From: Undaria pinnatifida
Lineage: Eukaryota; Sar; Phaeophyceae; Laminariales; Alariaceae
Length of the DNA stretch: 64,000 nucleotides
Assembly (NCBI GenBank): GCA_012845835.1
Contig: JABAKD010000016.1
Coordinates: 15,455,625 to 15,519,624 of the forward strand
Reading direction: 5' to 3'
This document shows positions 12,186 through 24,808 of the stretch, piece by piece. The notes below the pieces were generated by a model, which was not told where the DNA came from, did no database searches, and worked only from the letters and a program-made list of their open reading frames with translations. The first letter of the stretch is position 1; the number at the start of each line of letters is the position of its first letter. The position numbers were made by a program, and so were the translations under genes.

Positions 12186-14128
12186 GTACTCCCGGGGTAC
12201 CCTGTAATTACCCGAGTATGACCCAAACAGCAGCGTCTTCGTAACCCGGTACCTCAGAGCATCGACGTCGTATTCTACGCCCTTGAACGATTTAATTTTT
12301 AGTGAACTGAGATGGGTGCCACGAGCAAGGCACTCGCGATCCGGGTATTCGTGGGTGATCGTAATTTGTTGCATTTTTGGTATTCTGGCTCCTTGGTGGC
12401 CTTTCACGCGCCTAATTGTGCGCGCTCGACGCTGGCGGGCTGAGGAGGAGCGCGGTGCTGGCTGCGTGGCGCACTCTTACGAGGACACCCTGAACTATGG
12501 CTTGTGGCGCAGTCCCTAACCAAAAGTACAAAAGCATACCAGTATATGTACATGTGTTTTCCTCACACATTTAGTTGTTTTTTGTTGTTGAGTTTTTGCT
12601 GTATTCAGGCGGTGTGTGGTGTTGCGTGTCGTTTTCACCAGAAGGTGTTGTTGTCTAGTTGCTCGTGTGGCCGCTCCGTGGGTTTCCACGCTCGTTCAAC
12701 GGCACCCCGCGGCTATAGCCGTGATAAGAGGAGTCCCTCTCCAGCCGTGTTCCGGTACTGGTGGCACTTTTCAGTGGGCCAAGTATTTCACGCCTCCGAC
12801 AGGTCACGAACTAGACCATGCAGATCGCACGGCTCCCACTCGACAACATGAGCTAGACCATACACATCTTCCCTCGGCACGATTTAGATCCATCAAGTGA
12901 GAATCGGTGATCTATCGGATGTGTGAAGTATTTGTCACGGACGGGGCTCCTCAAATGAGTAGCGACGAGTGCTCAGTACATTTGGATCCGATGCGTATTT
13001 TACGGTATGTATGGAGTCATCCCACGGTGGTGGGGGTTTCCACTTTTTGGGCCATATTTATGGCGTTTCTGGCCGGTTGAGCTCCTCAAGTGAGTAACTA
13101 CCGGCTCGTCTGCATGCCTTTACGAGCCTGTTTGTGTCTAGGACTAGCACCGCATACCAGGTTGTAGATTTTTGTTGGTCGACTTGCGCGGTTGAATGCC
13201 TTCGAAGTCATCATGCTTCGGGTGATGGTGTGATATTGAGCTAGCTCCTCATGTTAGTTAGGAGCTCAGAAAATTTTTAGAATCTGCTGCACCCCAGGGC
13301 CTGTCGTGGGATGACTCTCGATGTTTTTGTTGTGTTTTTGTTAGATGCATAGCCCGTGGAATTGGTTACCGCGCGTTGCTTACGATTTTTCTCGAAGCCA
13401 GCGATGCTGGGAGGGTGGAGTATGGGGGTCCTCACAAGTGAGGATCCACGGCTAAGGCTACCGAAGGTATCCCCTGTTTCGCTACCGGGTCTGAGCCACT
13501 CGCACGATTGGCGAGTCATCCCTCTATAGTGCGGTAGGGTTTCCACTTTTTGGGCCACACGTTTCTGACCTTCTGGCCGGTTGAGCTTCTCGAGTGAGGA
13601 ACTACCGGTTAGTCTGATACTTTTAGTCTACACGAGTATCTTTTTAGTTTAGGACTAGCGTTGGTCGGCTTGCGCGAACGAATGCCTTCGACGCCATGTG
13701 TAGGGTGAGACATCGAGCGCCTGGTGTTGGGAGCTCAGGAACTTTCTGCTGCTGCTCCCCCACCGCGGGATGGCTCTTGTTCTGTACCTCGCTAACAAAA
13801 ATACTGGGTAGGCAAAACCTGTTTGGCGCATCGATGCCTACCGTTCCATTGCGGGTTCATATCGCAAAATTAGAAGCAGCACGAAAGCTGAAGACCGCAA
13901 AGAAACAGGGGCGCGCGAGAGACCCCGAGCCACTGAACGAAGCTTCTAGCATCTGATGAAGAAAATTCTAGATGAAAGAAGCTCTAAAGGCCACGTGGAG
14001 AAAAGGTGCTACGTACCCTATCATACCGTAGCACGAGTTTCTCGCTCTCCCAGCCTATGCCGGTAACGTTTGGGGGATTAATTTAGGCAGTGGGTCACGA
14101 AACACCCCCTTTTATTTTTGGACAACTG
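12186..14128. repeat. Right part of left duplication copy with two R2 repeats
   Basis: This sequence matches 40016-41925. It holds two members of the R2 family, at about 13015-13310 and 13508-13790, both with CTTTTTGGGCC, GGCCGGTTGAGCT and TTGGTCG(A/G)CTTGCGCG segments. Near 13840-13950 a short open stretch (VHIAKLEAARKLKTAKKQGR) is kept in both copies. Its ending differs between copies, and I cannot assign it to a gene. No RNA gene or complete coding region is seen. Confidence 0.6.
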
Positions 14129-14129
14129 T

Positions 14130-14307
14130 GTAATGGAGTGCCCTCCGTAGAAGGGTAGTTTGTAGATTCGACGTGAAACCATGTCATGGTGTCATGGTTG
14201 GTTGAGGTGAAACCACGTGACATTAGATGTCACATTCACGTCAAGGCCATCATAGATGGGCGATAATGTAGATGACGATGATGGGACAAGCAGGACGCCC
14301 CCACATC
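14130..14307. repeat. Left terminal direct repeat of the 9.2 kb block
   Basis: It is about 178 bp and pairs with 23208-23372. It is longer than its partner because of a small internal duplication of GTCATGGT. It contains self-complementary stretches such as TGACATTAGATGTCA. Confidence 0.8.
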
Positions 14308-17300
14308 ACCTACCGCTCGGGTTAAGACCACCGTTCTTCTCCGACTACCACCTACACCACCATTCTTCTCCACCTACCACCTACATCACCGATATTGACC
14401 GCAGTAGCAGCGACAGCAAAGCCGCCCAACGACGCAGACGCCATCCTATCCGTAGTGGCCGCGACGGCGGTCGCGACCACCCGAATTGTGACGCCCATGA
14501 CGCCTGCATCTGTCTCACGAACCCCAAAAAGTGGTGGCTTCCAACCACCACATTTTGCGATACGGGACACAACCTGCGACGAGCATCATTCTCAACCACC
14601 TGGCCGTCGAGTACCACTCCGCTGGCTTTCGGGCGTTTCTCCTGACGCCTGCATCGTGCCAGCGACACTCTCCCACTGTAGCAACACCGCTGCGCCTCTG
14701 GTGCGCTCAACCCAGATATGAACATGCTTCAGGATATTGGTTTTTACTTTCGGTATTTGCGGAAACGTGCGGACCGTGAACTCGGCGCTATCACCCGGCA
14801 ATAACCCGCGACAACCAATGCCGCTCGTTATAAATGCCGTGGCAACTACTTTTCGGGTCGAAAGCGCCATGATCGCCTTTCTCCCTCGGGCAACTGCTGC
14901 GACAACGACGACAACATCGACAGCAACAGCGTGGCCGGCCGATATTCATTACGGCACAAAACCCTGGACGCTACACGCTGATCAAACGATACAGCACTAC
15001 CAGCGCCAGGCCATCTAATTGCGGGACGAGGGTCCAGCTTCAACTTTAAAAGGAATAGCTTCACCCCCGCCCCCGCCCCCCAACAATCTAACCCCCCCGC
15101 CCAGCCCCGTACATGTGATATCGCTTGTCCAAGCCTGATCCCCTTGTTCTAGCGATGGTCTTGAAGTGTGGGGGCGAGGAGGCCAAGACGTCGAGCCCAA
15201 CCGGGAGGCTCCACTCGACGTCTTACACCGATGAGAAACGCTACTTGCCGAAGACTACGGCTACCAATGGTTCCGGACTACAGCACGAAACTTCTGCTTC
15301 CAATTCCGAGCCATCGCATCCTGAGCCCGCCTCGCCTATTTATCGGTGGCTCCCCCCGCGCTCGTCCTAGGACGTACGCGTTTTTCAAGTGCCAGCGGTG
15401 GGCCCGCGAACGACGGGTTCCCACTCGCTACCACGGTGTTGACAGCACCTCTGCCCCTGGGCCCAAGGGACAGTCCCGTCATGACGACGGAAGACTCGCG
15501 ATCATAGTTGACCAGGATATGACCTGAGCCCCCCGCCCCGTCTTCCTCGCAACCCTCGTGGATTGCGTGGACACGGAACACAGGCACGGCATTTCCTAGC
15601 GAGTTGTATCCTTTTCCAACGCTTGGAGACAGGGCCGCCAGGGTATCTTCACCCCGCTCCTTGTAACGCCACCCACGGCGACCCTACCAGAGCCTCGGTG
15701 ATACCATGCCGAAACTCCCTTTGCGATCATGTAGACCCAGCCCGCTCTCTTCTCTTGATCAACCAGCTGCACCCTCGCCATCGCCACGCGATAGTCCTAC
15801 AGACAGCCGCAACTGACCACTGCTTGGCGGCTCACCGCAGCCAGCCTACACCGGACTACCTGTTCAATCTTTAGCAGTGCCACCCTTTTGGATTATTCTT
15901 CTACGGGTTTTTCTTATCACCGTGTGAAGTAGTTTCCGACATCGCCCGAGACCGACATTTTGAGCGACACAACAACCCCGCAGCTCACCCGGCTTGTGAC
16001 AGAACAACTCTGCCGTGCCCCCCCTTCAACGTGACCGGTTTCCACGGAGCACCTATGCCCCGGCTCCATTCATTGCCGCCGAGACGCACCTGCCGATTCG
16101 CCGTTGCCCTTCTCCACCCCGACGTGTTACCAAAGAGCCGCCTTGCTCCGGTCTCCACCGATCTCGCCCATACTACGGCCCACCGCCTGCACGCTTCTGA
16201 CCACACGCGACCCAACAGCGCCACTGTGCTCGGGTCCCGCATACCCCGCCGAAGGTCACCGCCTGGCGATGTTTCCTACGGACTCGAAGATGGCAGCCAC
16301 CCCCCTAGCTGGTTGGGTTGGCTTCCTCGAACTCGTCACCGATCTGTCCCCGATACCGCCGACCATCTGGAGAAAGCAACCGCCCTCCTCCACACGGTCG
16401 GGTTAGTTCTCCTTTCGACAAACGTTGGAGCCCCTACCGCCCCTTTTTCACAGCTACCCTGGCCCGAACCGTCTCGCCTATACCAGGCCACCAACGGTAC
16501 CTCTCGGTCAGCTTTTCCGTTTACCCACCAGCGTACTCACTTCGACGACGACTTTTCCGTCTTTCCCCAACCGCAACAAACCCACTGTTAATCGCTCCCG
16601 ACCCAGCTCTTAAGTTCCCCCCCCATTGACCGGATCCAAACCACCACCGACCCTTCAGCTTTCCTCGACGACACAACAACGGACTACCTTCCCGGGTCAC
16701 CGGCGCTCGCGCGCCAATGCTTCCGTCTACACCGCCTTTCTCATGTCCACCTTGGTTCACCACCACGACGTTCTATTCCCCAGTAGGTTATTTTTTTTCT
16801 TACGGTACGTGTCTTTCTTGTCCAACCATCGACTGATTCTGTTTCCGTTGCCAGTGAACACCGAACAGTTCCCCTCCAACCCAACGGTCGCGAATCCCCA
16901 TCCGTCCCTGAAGACACGTCTGCGACACCAATACCGCCACCCCCCTTTTGCCTCAACAACCCTGTAGGTTTACCACCTGAACCTAGGCAACCCCTACCCG
17001 TCTCTGAAGGCACGTCTGTGACGCCACGGTCGCCACCCCCCCTGCCCTAACATTTATATAGGTTTACCATCTGAACCTGTGGTTTTGCTCCCTTCCGGTT
17101 ATGACGAGCCGGGCATCGGCTTGGGTGGGCTCATTCCCCCGTCCCTCCCAACCCAGCACGACAACCCGCCGCTCCCATCTTCTGATTTGGTGTTGTTGTT
17201 TTTTTTCCGGGCATGAGCGTTCGACTATCGGTTTGGGTGAGCTCGCTCCCTCTCCTCTACAACCCACTTCTACCATCCCACCGCTCCCCTTTTTCCGAGT

Positions 17301-17929
17301 TTGTTATTTTTTTTTTCGGGCTCTTGAACCTCCCGGGCTTGATACGTATGGGACCTTTTTAGTCAGAAATCGGGCCCTTCCACGGCCTCTTCGTTGCTCA
17401 CGTCGAAAGATGTTAGCATCGCACCCCGGGTATCGTTTCGGGTGGGCTAGTTCCCCCTCTCTTGCGACCCACCATCCCTATCCGCCCCCATCCACCGGCG
17501 ACGCGCACACCGTGCACCTCTCCTGATAGGCATTGACTTGGGTGTGCTCAAACTCCCTCCCTCCTGCCCCGTGCACCACCACGTTTCGCAGAAGATACTT
17601 TCCGCAACTCACAGTTGCGGACCATACCAAAACACCATCGACCCTTTCTCCGCCCCAAAACCTCCGTCGGGTCTATTTCGGCCCATAACATCGCCTTCGG
17701 TTCGCTAGCCAGCTCTAAGAAAGGCGCCGCGGACGCTGGCGCTCCTCCTGGATCGGCTTTCAGGCCGTCCTTCGTTCTCCCCAGCGCCCACCATTGGCGC
17801 ATCCTTTTTTGGCACTCCTCATCCTGCGTCGGACCATTATTTTTCTAGAGCCGTCATCGCTCCACAGCCGGCGCTAGAAACTGTTGAGAGCCCTTCCGAC
17901 TACGGCTTTTCTCGTCAGTACCCGTGGCT

Positions 17930-18320
17930 ACACTTCCAAGACCATCGTCATCAGAGCGTCGTTGAGCTTCGCAACCAGAGCTTCATCTTTACCAGAGCTT
18001 CGTCGTCATCTGAGCTTTGCGACCAGAGCTCCACCTTCACCAGAGCTTCGTCGTCATCTGAGCTTCGCCATCAAAGCTTCACCTTCACCGGAGTTCTATA
18101 TTTCACCAGAGCTTCGTCGTCACCGGAGCTTCACGACCAGAGATCCACCTTTTTCAGAGATCCATCTTCGACAGAGCCTCGTCGTCACCGGAGCTTCGCG
18201 ATCAGAGCTTCATTTGCACGGAGATTTTTCGCCACCTGTCGTCACCCGAGCTTCGCGACCAGAGCTCCACCTTCGTCAGAGCTCCACCTTGCATCTGAGC
18301 TTCACCTCCGTCTTCCGCGA
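17930..18320. repeat. Degenerate tandem repeat, period near 48 bp
   Basis: Units contain CAGAGCTTCGTCGTCATCTG and GAGCTTCGCGACCAGAGCT blocks repeated six or more times with drift. On the + strand this gives an open frame with a repeating 16-residue pattern (PELRRHLSFATRA). The frame exists because the period is a multiple of three. I see no evidence that it is a gene. Confidence 0.75.
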
Positions 18321-18349
18321 CTACTTCATTCGATGTCTTTCCCATTCAA

Positions 18350-18605
18350 GCCACTACCAACGACAAGGCAACCTCTTTTTCTGGCCACTACCACCGGCCC
18401 CGGCGTCGTCGCCACCATCTACTCCGACAATCTGGGAATTATATCACCGACTTCTGCAGCCATGCACCGATGGGCCTGCCGCAAACCACTATCAGCGGCG
18501 AGGCACCCTCTTCCTGGCCACTACCACCAAGTCCGGCGTGACCGCACCGTCAGTGCCGACCAGCTGGGACATATTTCGCCGACTTCTGCAGCCACCGCGC
18601 CGGTA
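18350..18605. repeat. Tandem pair, period near 130 bp
   Basis: Two units share a CAAGCCACTACCAACG-like start, a TTCCTGGCCACTACCACC block and GACTTCTGCAGCCA at the end. This belongs to the repeat-rich interior of the 9.2 kb block. Confidence 0.65.
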
Positions 18606-19699
18606 GGTCTGCTTCTTCAATCCGCTACTAACCGCCCCGGCGTCGCCACCATCGTCGGCTACTTCGGGCCATCTATACCGCCTATTCCAGCAACCACGCC
18701 GTCATCCTCGCCCCGTGAAAATTGAACTCCACCACCTCGAGAACCGCAGGCATCTCCGCAGGCCCACCTGAAAGGACTACTACAACATCAGCGCTTGCGG
18801 CTACATGTACGCTGGGGAACACGCACATTTCACCGCCGCGTACGCGATCCGACACCTTCTTCAACCTACCATATTGAGCTACTACAGCTTCGTCTTCTTC
18901 TGTCACAGGGCTCCGACCGCATCGTCCGCGAACACCCCGTCCTCACTGGTTCGTGCTGGGAGCTCTCCATCGCGTTCTACTGGACATCATCCGTCTCCAG
19001 AGCTCCTACCACGTCTTCCGCGAACACTACGACGTCACCGTCTCGCGATCGGAGCGCTGCAGCACACCTTAGTACGACCACCAGCTGCGTTTCATCGGAT
19101 TTTTCTTCAGGCCCTACACCATCCGGTTCCAGGATCATCCTACGGCGGGTCTACTGCACATCTTTGCGAAATACCCTCTACACGGTTCGGCGTGTCTACA
19201 ACGCCACGCGACAGGGATATCTGCAGCCAGGGTATTATCGCGTTGAGTCGCAATTACACTTTTTTTTCTTGTCCCTCCCCCTAACCATGTTTCTTGATTT
19301 CCTTCTTGAGTTTCTCCATGGGATTTGTTCTGTGCGCGTTGGCTTCTTGATTTTCTCTCTCGGGTTTGATATTTTGTTGAGTTAGTTTCAAGGTGCCTCT
19401 TCTTTGCCTTGACTTTTCGGGTTGTCCCACTTTTGACCAGCACGTATGTTTGCGTGCTTGTGTCGGTGTGCTACCCTGGCCTTCCAGCCACTGCTTTTGC
19501 TCGCTCCATTTTCGTGACCAGGCCGAAAACTCGTGATGGTTTCGTTTTGCTGTTCCTGCCGGTTTAGCCTGCCTCGTTTTCGTAGCTTGGCCGCAAACCT
19601 GCCGTGTTTTCGTACCCCATCGTCGGTTTAGCATACCCTTGTTTCGCAGCCCGTGAAACCCGCTGTGGTATGCCCGTCGTGGCTATTCTTCTGCTTTTT

Positions 19700-19915
19700 T
19701 ACTACGCACGTCATAGGTGCTTGTTAAGGTGTCGTATTTGTTTCCTTACCGCTATGGCATATATGTATTAGCCTTTCGTCAGCTTTTTTCACTACGTACG
19801 CCAACGGTGCTTGTTGAGGCGTCGCACGTTTTTCTCCTACCACTGTGGTATATGTGCTCTGGCCCTTCCTCTGTTTTCCGCACTACGCACGCCTTAGGTG
19901 CTTGTTGAGGCGTGT
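19700..19915. repeat. Three tandem units of about 85-90 bp
   Basis: Each unit has ACTACGCACG or ACTACGTACG, then AGGTGCTTGTTGAGGCGT (first unit TTAAGGTG), then a pyrimidine-rich stretch with a GGTATATGTG-like block. The array is degenerate and lies within the 9.2 kb block. Confidence 0.65.
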
Positions 19916-21029
19916 TATCCACGTTATTTGCGTCATATCGCCCTGCACAAGTCCCCTCTTCTCAGTTGAACATCCAAGTGCTTTCGCGAATGTTTTCTTG
20001 ATTTTTCGTCGCTTAGCTTCCAATAGGAATGGCTCTATAGTAGACCACATTTTCAGGCCCCGTTTTCACCGCTCACACGGTATGAGTTGAAAAAAATGTC
20101 GTGTTAGCTTGGTTTTCTATCTTGGTTTTCCTACCCCCTGCACTATGTGCCGGATGGGAACGTACACCCCCTCCCCGCTGCAGTGTGTGCATTTTCGGGA
20201 CATATTTCCTCCCGACTCTGGCGTTCGTGCATTTTCGGAACCTATACCTTCCACTTTCGCGTCCATGCAACGCGGGTATTGTTTGTCTTCTTGTTATTTC
20301 TGGACACACTTGCTCCTTATTGATTATCGCTGTGCGCAGCAAATGACCGACCGTAGTAGCTTTATCTCCTTTCTTCTGGGAGAATTTGTTCGTGAACGCC
20401 TGGTGGGCTTATTGTACTTGGACCCTACTGTCTCAGTACGATTCTACCTGGTAGGTACCTCTATAGCCCCCCCAAAGAACCCCCTTACAGTCTAGTATCA
20501 TTGAGGCTCCGACAACGTTTTAACGTTGTAGTACGCCTTCTGTATTATTTGCCGCGCTCAAAGTATGGCATTTGTTCGTTTTTCGGTGATATTCATGGTC
20601 ACCTTGGTCTTGAACTGGTGCCCAAGTTGTTCTAATTTTCTACAGTGCGACGAGTGTTCGCCTTTGTGCTTTTGCTTCCGCCTTCTCCCGCCGATGTAGC
20701 CTGCCCACATTTCGTTAATACCGACGAACCATGGCGTTTCCAAACCATGTCGAGGTTTTCCATCGTCTCGTTCCCACCTCGCCTTATGCGATTGGTGACA
20801 ACATGGATGCTTCCCGCGTTATCTCCTCTTCGTTTTTCCCGAGGCATGACCTCGCTTTTTTATTGTTGTCGGGTTTTCCTTGTCCCTTAGCGTACTTGCC
20901 TTTTGTTGTGGTGCCTTCCTTGCTCCTTGGCGTACTTCTTTCCACAACTAACTTCACTGCACTGTAGCCCCAGCCACTTAGTATTGCGGTATTCCAGCTA
21001 TTGCAACCGTCTATGGTCCCACATTGTCG

Positions 21030-22570
21030 ACGACTGGCTTCACGTTGAGAGCCCTCCTTTGGTCCCACGTTAGCGGCCCCGAGCTGACTCTCCAGCCCAT
21101 CTGTCGGTTCTCTTTGGCCTCTACCTTCTTGTTTGGTTGTACCTGCCCCGAAGAGCTCCTTGCTGTCGGGCTCCGTTCTAGCTTTGTAGTCAGTGGATCT
21201 ATTCCCCTGGACCACTATTTCTTACTTTTTTTCTCGGCACCCTGCCCCTACGGTCCAACGACACTGATCCCCGTCCTGGCTTTGCAGCTAACAGGTCTTG
21301 TTTCTCTCAACCACTTTTTCTTGTTTCTTTTCGGCATACCTGCCCATAGGGTTTAAATACACCGGCCTTAATCATGGCTTTACAGCCCGTCCTGATTGTG
21401 CAGTCCACAGGCCGTCACCTTATGGCCCCCGTTTTTCCCTCGGCTTGTTGGCGTACTTGTCGCATCGGTCCCACGTTTTGACCCCTGTTTGGCTTCCCAA
21501 CCCATCAAGGTTTTCCATGTTTACCCCCTTTCGTGTTGTGTTTTGGGCGATTTCGGAGGAATGCCTTCGCTACGTACCTAGTGTTGCTCCTTTTCTCAAA
21601 GTAGCTTTGCAAGGCCCCTTGCTATTGGCCCTTCTTTTTTTTGTCAGGCTGCAGTACGTTGCTATGGCACGATTTGCCTACTTCCCGTTCTTCCGTGCAT
21701 TTTTCGAGGTTTCCTTTCTAGGGTTGCTCCACGTTAGGGACCCCGTGTTCCCGACGTGTAGTACCTAGCTGCGGCTTTATTCGTACTGTCTTCTCTGTTC
21801 CCTACGTTCTTTCTGGAGCTAGACACTTCCAGCGCTGCTTCGAGCTGAACGAGTATCTTCTTGTTGACCCCATTTTTGGCTTGATTTGTTATGGTTGAAT
21901 AGCCTCGCTACGTTTGCTGGCATTGTTCCCGTTACTAGTTAGCCTCTCAAGGTGTCATATATCGACTCTCTCTCCGGCTTCCGATAGTACCTTCCGTCTT
22001 TCTGTGTCTACGTTTCAGTTTCGTCCTTGTTTACGTATTGCTTTGGCTAGGTGACCTCACCACTTATCGCTTCCCGTTTTCCTGGTACTGTATCCAGATA
22101 GCTCCTAAGGGTACTCCACTGTTGCCCCCCGGTTCAGCTTTCCGGCGTATCACACACGCCTCCAGGACCACCATTTTGGTGTTGACTATGTCTCTGTTTA
22201 GGTGTTGTTTTTCTCCGCGTTTTCGCAATTTGTTTTGGTTGCCTCGGTTTCCCGTTCTACAGTTCGACCAAGGGCCTTATGTTAGCCTCCTCGGTCCCAC
22301 ATTACGGCCCCTGTGCTTCCGTTACCCCTCAGCGTACTGGTTCGTTATAGTTTTGCCTTTCGACCAATGGTCCCACGTCAGCCTTCCAGGTCCAACATTG
22401 CGGACCCTGACATTAGTTTTAGGCAGTGTTCTTTGTTTTTTCTCGTCTCAGGCTCTTGCTCTTCTGCCTTTCGACCAATGGCCCGACGCGAGCGTACTTC
22501 TTCGCGTCTTGATTGTTTCTCTTTCACCGTCCAACCGATGGCCCCACGTCAGCTTCCCATGCCCAACGTG
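21030..22570. repeat. Degenerate repeats with CCAATGGTCCCACGTCAGC core
   Basis: Recurrent segments such as CCAATGG(T/C)CCCACGTCAGC, GGTCCCACATTACGGCCCC and CCCAACGTGGCGGACTCTGA appear at least six times with spacing of about 80-120 bp, most clearly at 22260-22570. No protein is recognised. Confidence 0.6.
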
Positions 22571-22594
22571 GCGGACTCTGACGTTCTTTTAGGC

Positions 22595-22738
22595 AGTTTT
22601 TTTTTTTTTTTTTTTTTTTTTTTATCCTCCGGCGGATGGGGAAAAATAAAGCTTTAGCTCACCACACTTCCACGTATTTTCATACGCGTCGTGTGTCGAT
22701 TTAACTCAGTTGCTTTCGCAGCCCAACGCAGTATTCTT
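22595..22738 (-). repeat. A-tailed dispersed repeat, copy 1
   Basis: On the + strand a run of about 28 T is followed by ATCCTCCGGCGGATGGGG, AAAAATAAAG, CTCACCACACTTCCACGTAT and GTGTGTCGATTTAACTC, ending at GCTTTCGCAGCCCAACGC. The - strand therefore has an A-tailed sequence like a short retroposon end. Nearly identical copies lie at 26897-27020 and 42752-42842. The CCTCCGGCGGATG segment next to the tail can form a small hairpin. Confidence 0.75.
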
Positions 22739-23207
22739 TACTTTCTCCCTTGTCTTTCGGCAAATGGCCCGACCGTCCGCCCCTTCGGCACTACGATTAA
22801 GGCCGCAAAATTGTCTGGCCGTCACAGCGTGACCATCACTGCGTGACACGTGTTCTCTTCTTCTCTTCCGACTTGGTTTCCGCGTCTATACCGTTCTCTT
22901 TGGCTCCATTCGCATCCTTACGCTCAGTGGCCGCGCCCTTCGTGTTTTCGTAGGCCGATTGCTACTGGTATACCGTAGGTACATACCCTTTTTCGAGCTC
23001 TCACGGTTGTGAGCTCCATCATAGGGTTGTAAATCTTGCAATGAGGCATTTAAGCCTCATAATCACGAGGTGTGGGGGAATCTATAGCCCCATTTTCGTT
23101 TGTTTTGAATAGCCGCATCTTCGATTCCCTTTCCAATTCTGGATGTTTTGTTGACACCCTTTGATTGCCAGGTGATCTGCATCTACGACTATACAGGGTG
23201 GCCTAAC

Positions 23208-23372
23208 GTAATGGAGTGCCCTCCGCAGAAGGATAGTTTATTGATTCGACGTGAAACTATGTCATGGTTGAGGTGAAATCACGGAACATTACATGTCACA
23301 TCCACGTCAAGGCCATCATAGATGGGCGATAATGTAGGTGACGATGATGGGACAAGCAGGACGCCCCACATC
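23208..23372. repeat. Right terminal direct repeat of the 9.2 kb block
   Basis: It is about 165 bp and pairs with 14130-14307. After it the sequence changes to ordinary base composition, with no pyrimidine bias. Confidence 0.8.
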
Positions 23373-24660
23373 TCACTACCTGCCCTACCTGCTATATCTA
23401 CCCTGTTCTACCGTGCCTAGCCCTGTTATGCATATCTTTTAGTATCCTCTTAGAGAAATATTGCATGTAAGCTTTTGAGTCTATCCAGTGAGCCATGAGG
23501 AGAGACCAATAAAGACACTGGAACCCATGAGGAGCACGCTTCCCAACACCGACCAACCACGCATCACCCACTTGGAGTGCCACCACAGGGTCCTATTATT
23601 TTGTAAAAAAAAATGTTTTGTCCACTACAATGATTGTTTTTTTTGGTATTATTACTTAAGTGGGGGATTTTCGAAGTAGATCTAACATCATAGACTAGAC
23701 CTATCTATTTTAATAATTTATTTCTGTAGTTTCCACTATGGTCTAGACCTATTGCTCTACCATATGTATGGTGGATGGTTTGCGGATGGATGGCTCGGTC
23801 AGGGTTGTTGGTACTTGTGGTTAAGTGCGTAGGTAAGTTTTCTCTACCTGGGGGTGGTCTTATTATTTTGGTTTTGCACTATAGTGGCGGGTTTTGGTAT
23901 ACATCGGGAGTATGTATGAAGACAGTAGTAGTGATCTAATAGAAATCATGTGAAAGTCCCACCCTAAAAAAAAAAAAAAAGTTGTTTAGTACAACTTGCA
24001 TACAGAGGATGATGCAGTCTTGAAGGTTGTGGACCTTCCAATGGCCGTCACAAGATAGCGTAAGACCGCCCTGACTTCTTCGCCATGTTGCGTTCTCTCC
24101 CCAGTCAGTGCCATTGATGATGCACTTGATACCCTCTATGAGCCCAATGCCGTCTTTAGTCGGTTCCTAGGGTCTGCAGTATGAATGACCTTTTTTTCTT
24201 ATTTTTCCTTTCCTTGGTTCCTCTTCTTGTCTTGTCTCTTTTTTTCTTTTCTTTTTCATTTCCTCTCCGTTTTTCGTTTTTTTTTTCGCTTTCTTCTCTT
24301 TTCTTTCCTTTCTTTTATCTTTTTTCTTCTCTTTGTTTCTTTTTTCCAATTTACTTGCGTCTGTCGGGCGTATGCTTCGTATCAGATACTACGTGAAATA
24401 TATACATGGTGGTCTTTCTTGGTGGCAAGCGGTATAGTCGGTTTTTCCAGGCGCGAGTAATGGGACGTATGCACCAGTATGGACCTGGCACATCGTGGAC
24501 TGACTCCCGATCTCACTTTTATATGTGTCTGGTGGAGGCATGAATTGCGTCAGCTGTGATATATTCGTGTACCACCTTGGGTTGTTTGTGTTTTTCCCTG
24601 GGGTATTCCCCAGCTCCAGAGTGACTGGAGCCTGTCCTGTGACCACGGGCTTGATTATGC
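23373..24660. other. Spacer with pyrimidine tracts
   Basis: No gene is supported. It contains an A-run at about 23966-23980 and a T/C-rich low-complexity stretch at 24188-24350 that creates open frames of mostly Phe, Leu and Ser. These are composition artefacts. Confidence 0.6.
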
Positions 24661-24673
24661 GAGTTAATGTGAG

Positions 24674-24808
<135 letters not shown>

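Larger units (their letters stand above)
1..14128. repeat. Segmental duplication, left copy (continues past left edge)
   Basis: This segment is colinear with the segment starting near 30020, in the same orientation, over gag remnant, LTR, FMO exons 2-5, introns and downstream repeats. Position 1 corresponds to about 30020. Similarity is high even in introns, so the duplication is recent. Homology ends at 14128, where both copies read CCCCCTTTT followed by a diverging stretch ending AACTG; after that the left copy enters the 9.2 kb repeat block and the right copy (about 41925) enters unrelated sequence. The copy-specific insertions are 5185-8287 here and 30251-31037 in the right copy. Two near-identical units about 30 kb apart suggest a tandem duplication; the left end is not in the window. 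Confidence 0.93.
14130..23372. mobile_element. 9.2 kb block with terminal direct repeats; possible non-autonomous element
   Basis: Direct repeats at 14130-14307 and 23208-23372 share GTAATGGAGTGCCCTCCG at the start and GATGGGACAAGCAGGACGCC near the end. Between them the + strand is strongly pyrimidine-rich and carries many degenerate tandem repeats, but no recognisable protein. This could be a large retrotransposon derivative lacking genes (LARD-like). Against this, the flanks show no matching target duplication and the repeats lack consistent TG...CA ends. The left boundary coincides with the end of segmental-duplication homology. Longest frames are about 240 codons on + and 143 on -, all low-complexity. 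Confidence 0.5.

Noticed and set aside
14130-23372. Firm call of an LTR retrotransposon for the 9.2 kb block
   Set aside because: No target-site duplication, no consistent TG...CA ends, and no primer-binding site or polypurine tract that I could recognise. Kept only as a possible element.
24181-24350. Phe/Leu/Ser-rich and Lys/Glu-rich frames
   Set aside because: Low-complexity T/C tract; no non-repetitive content.
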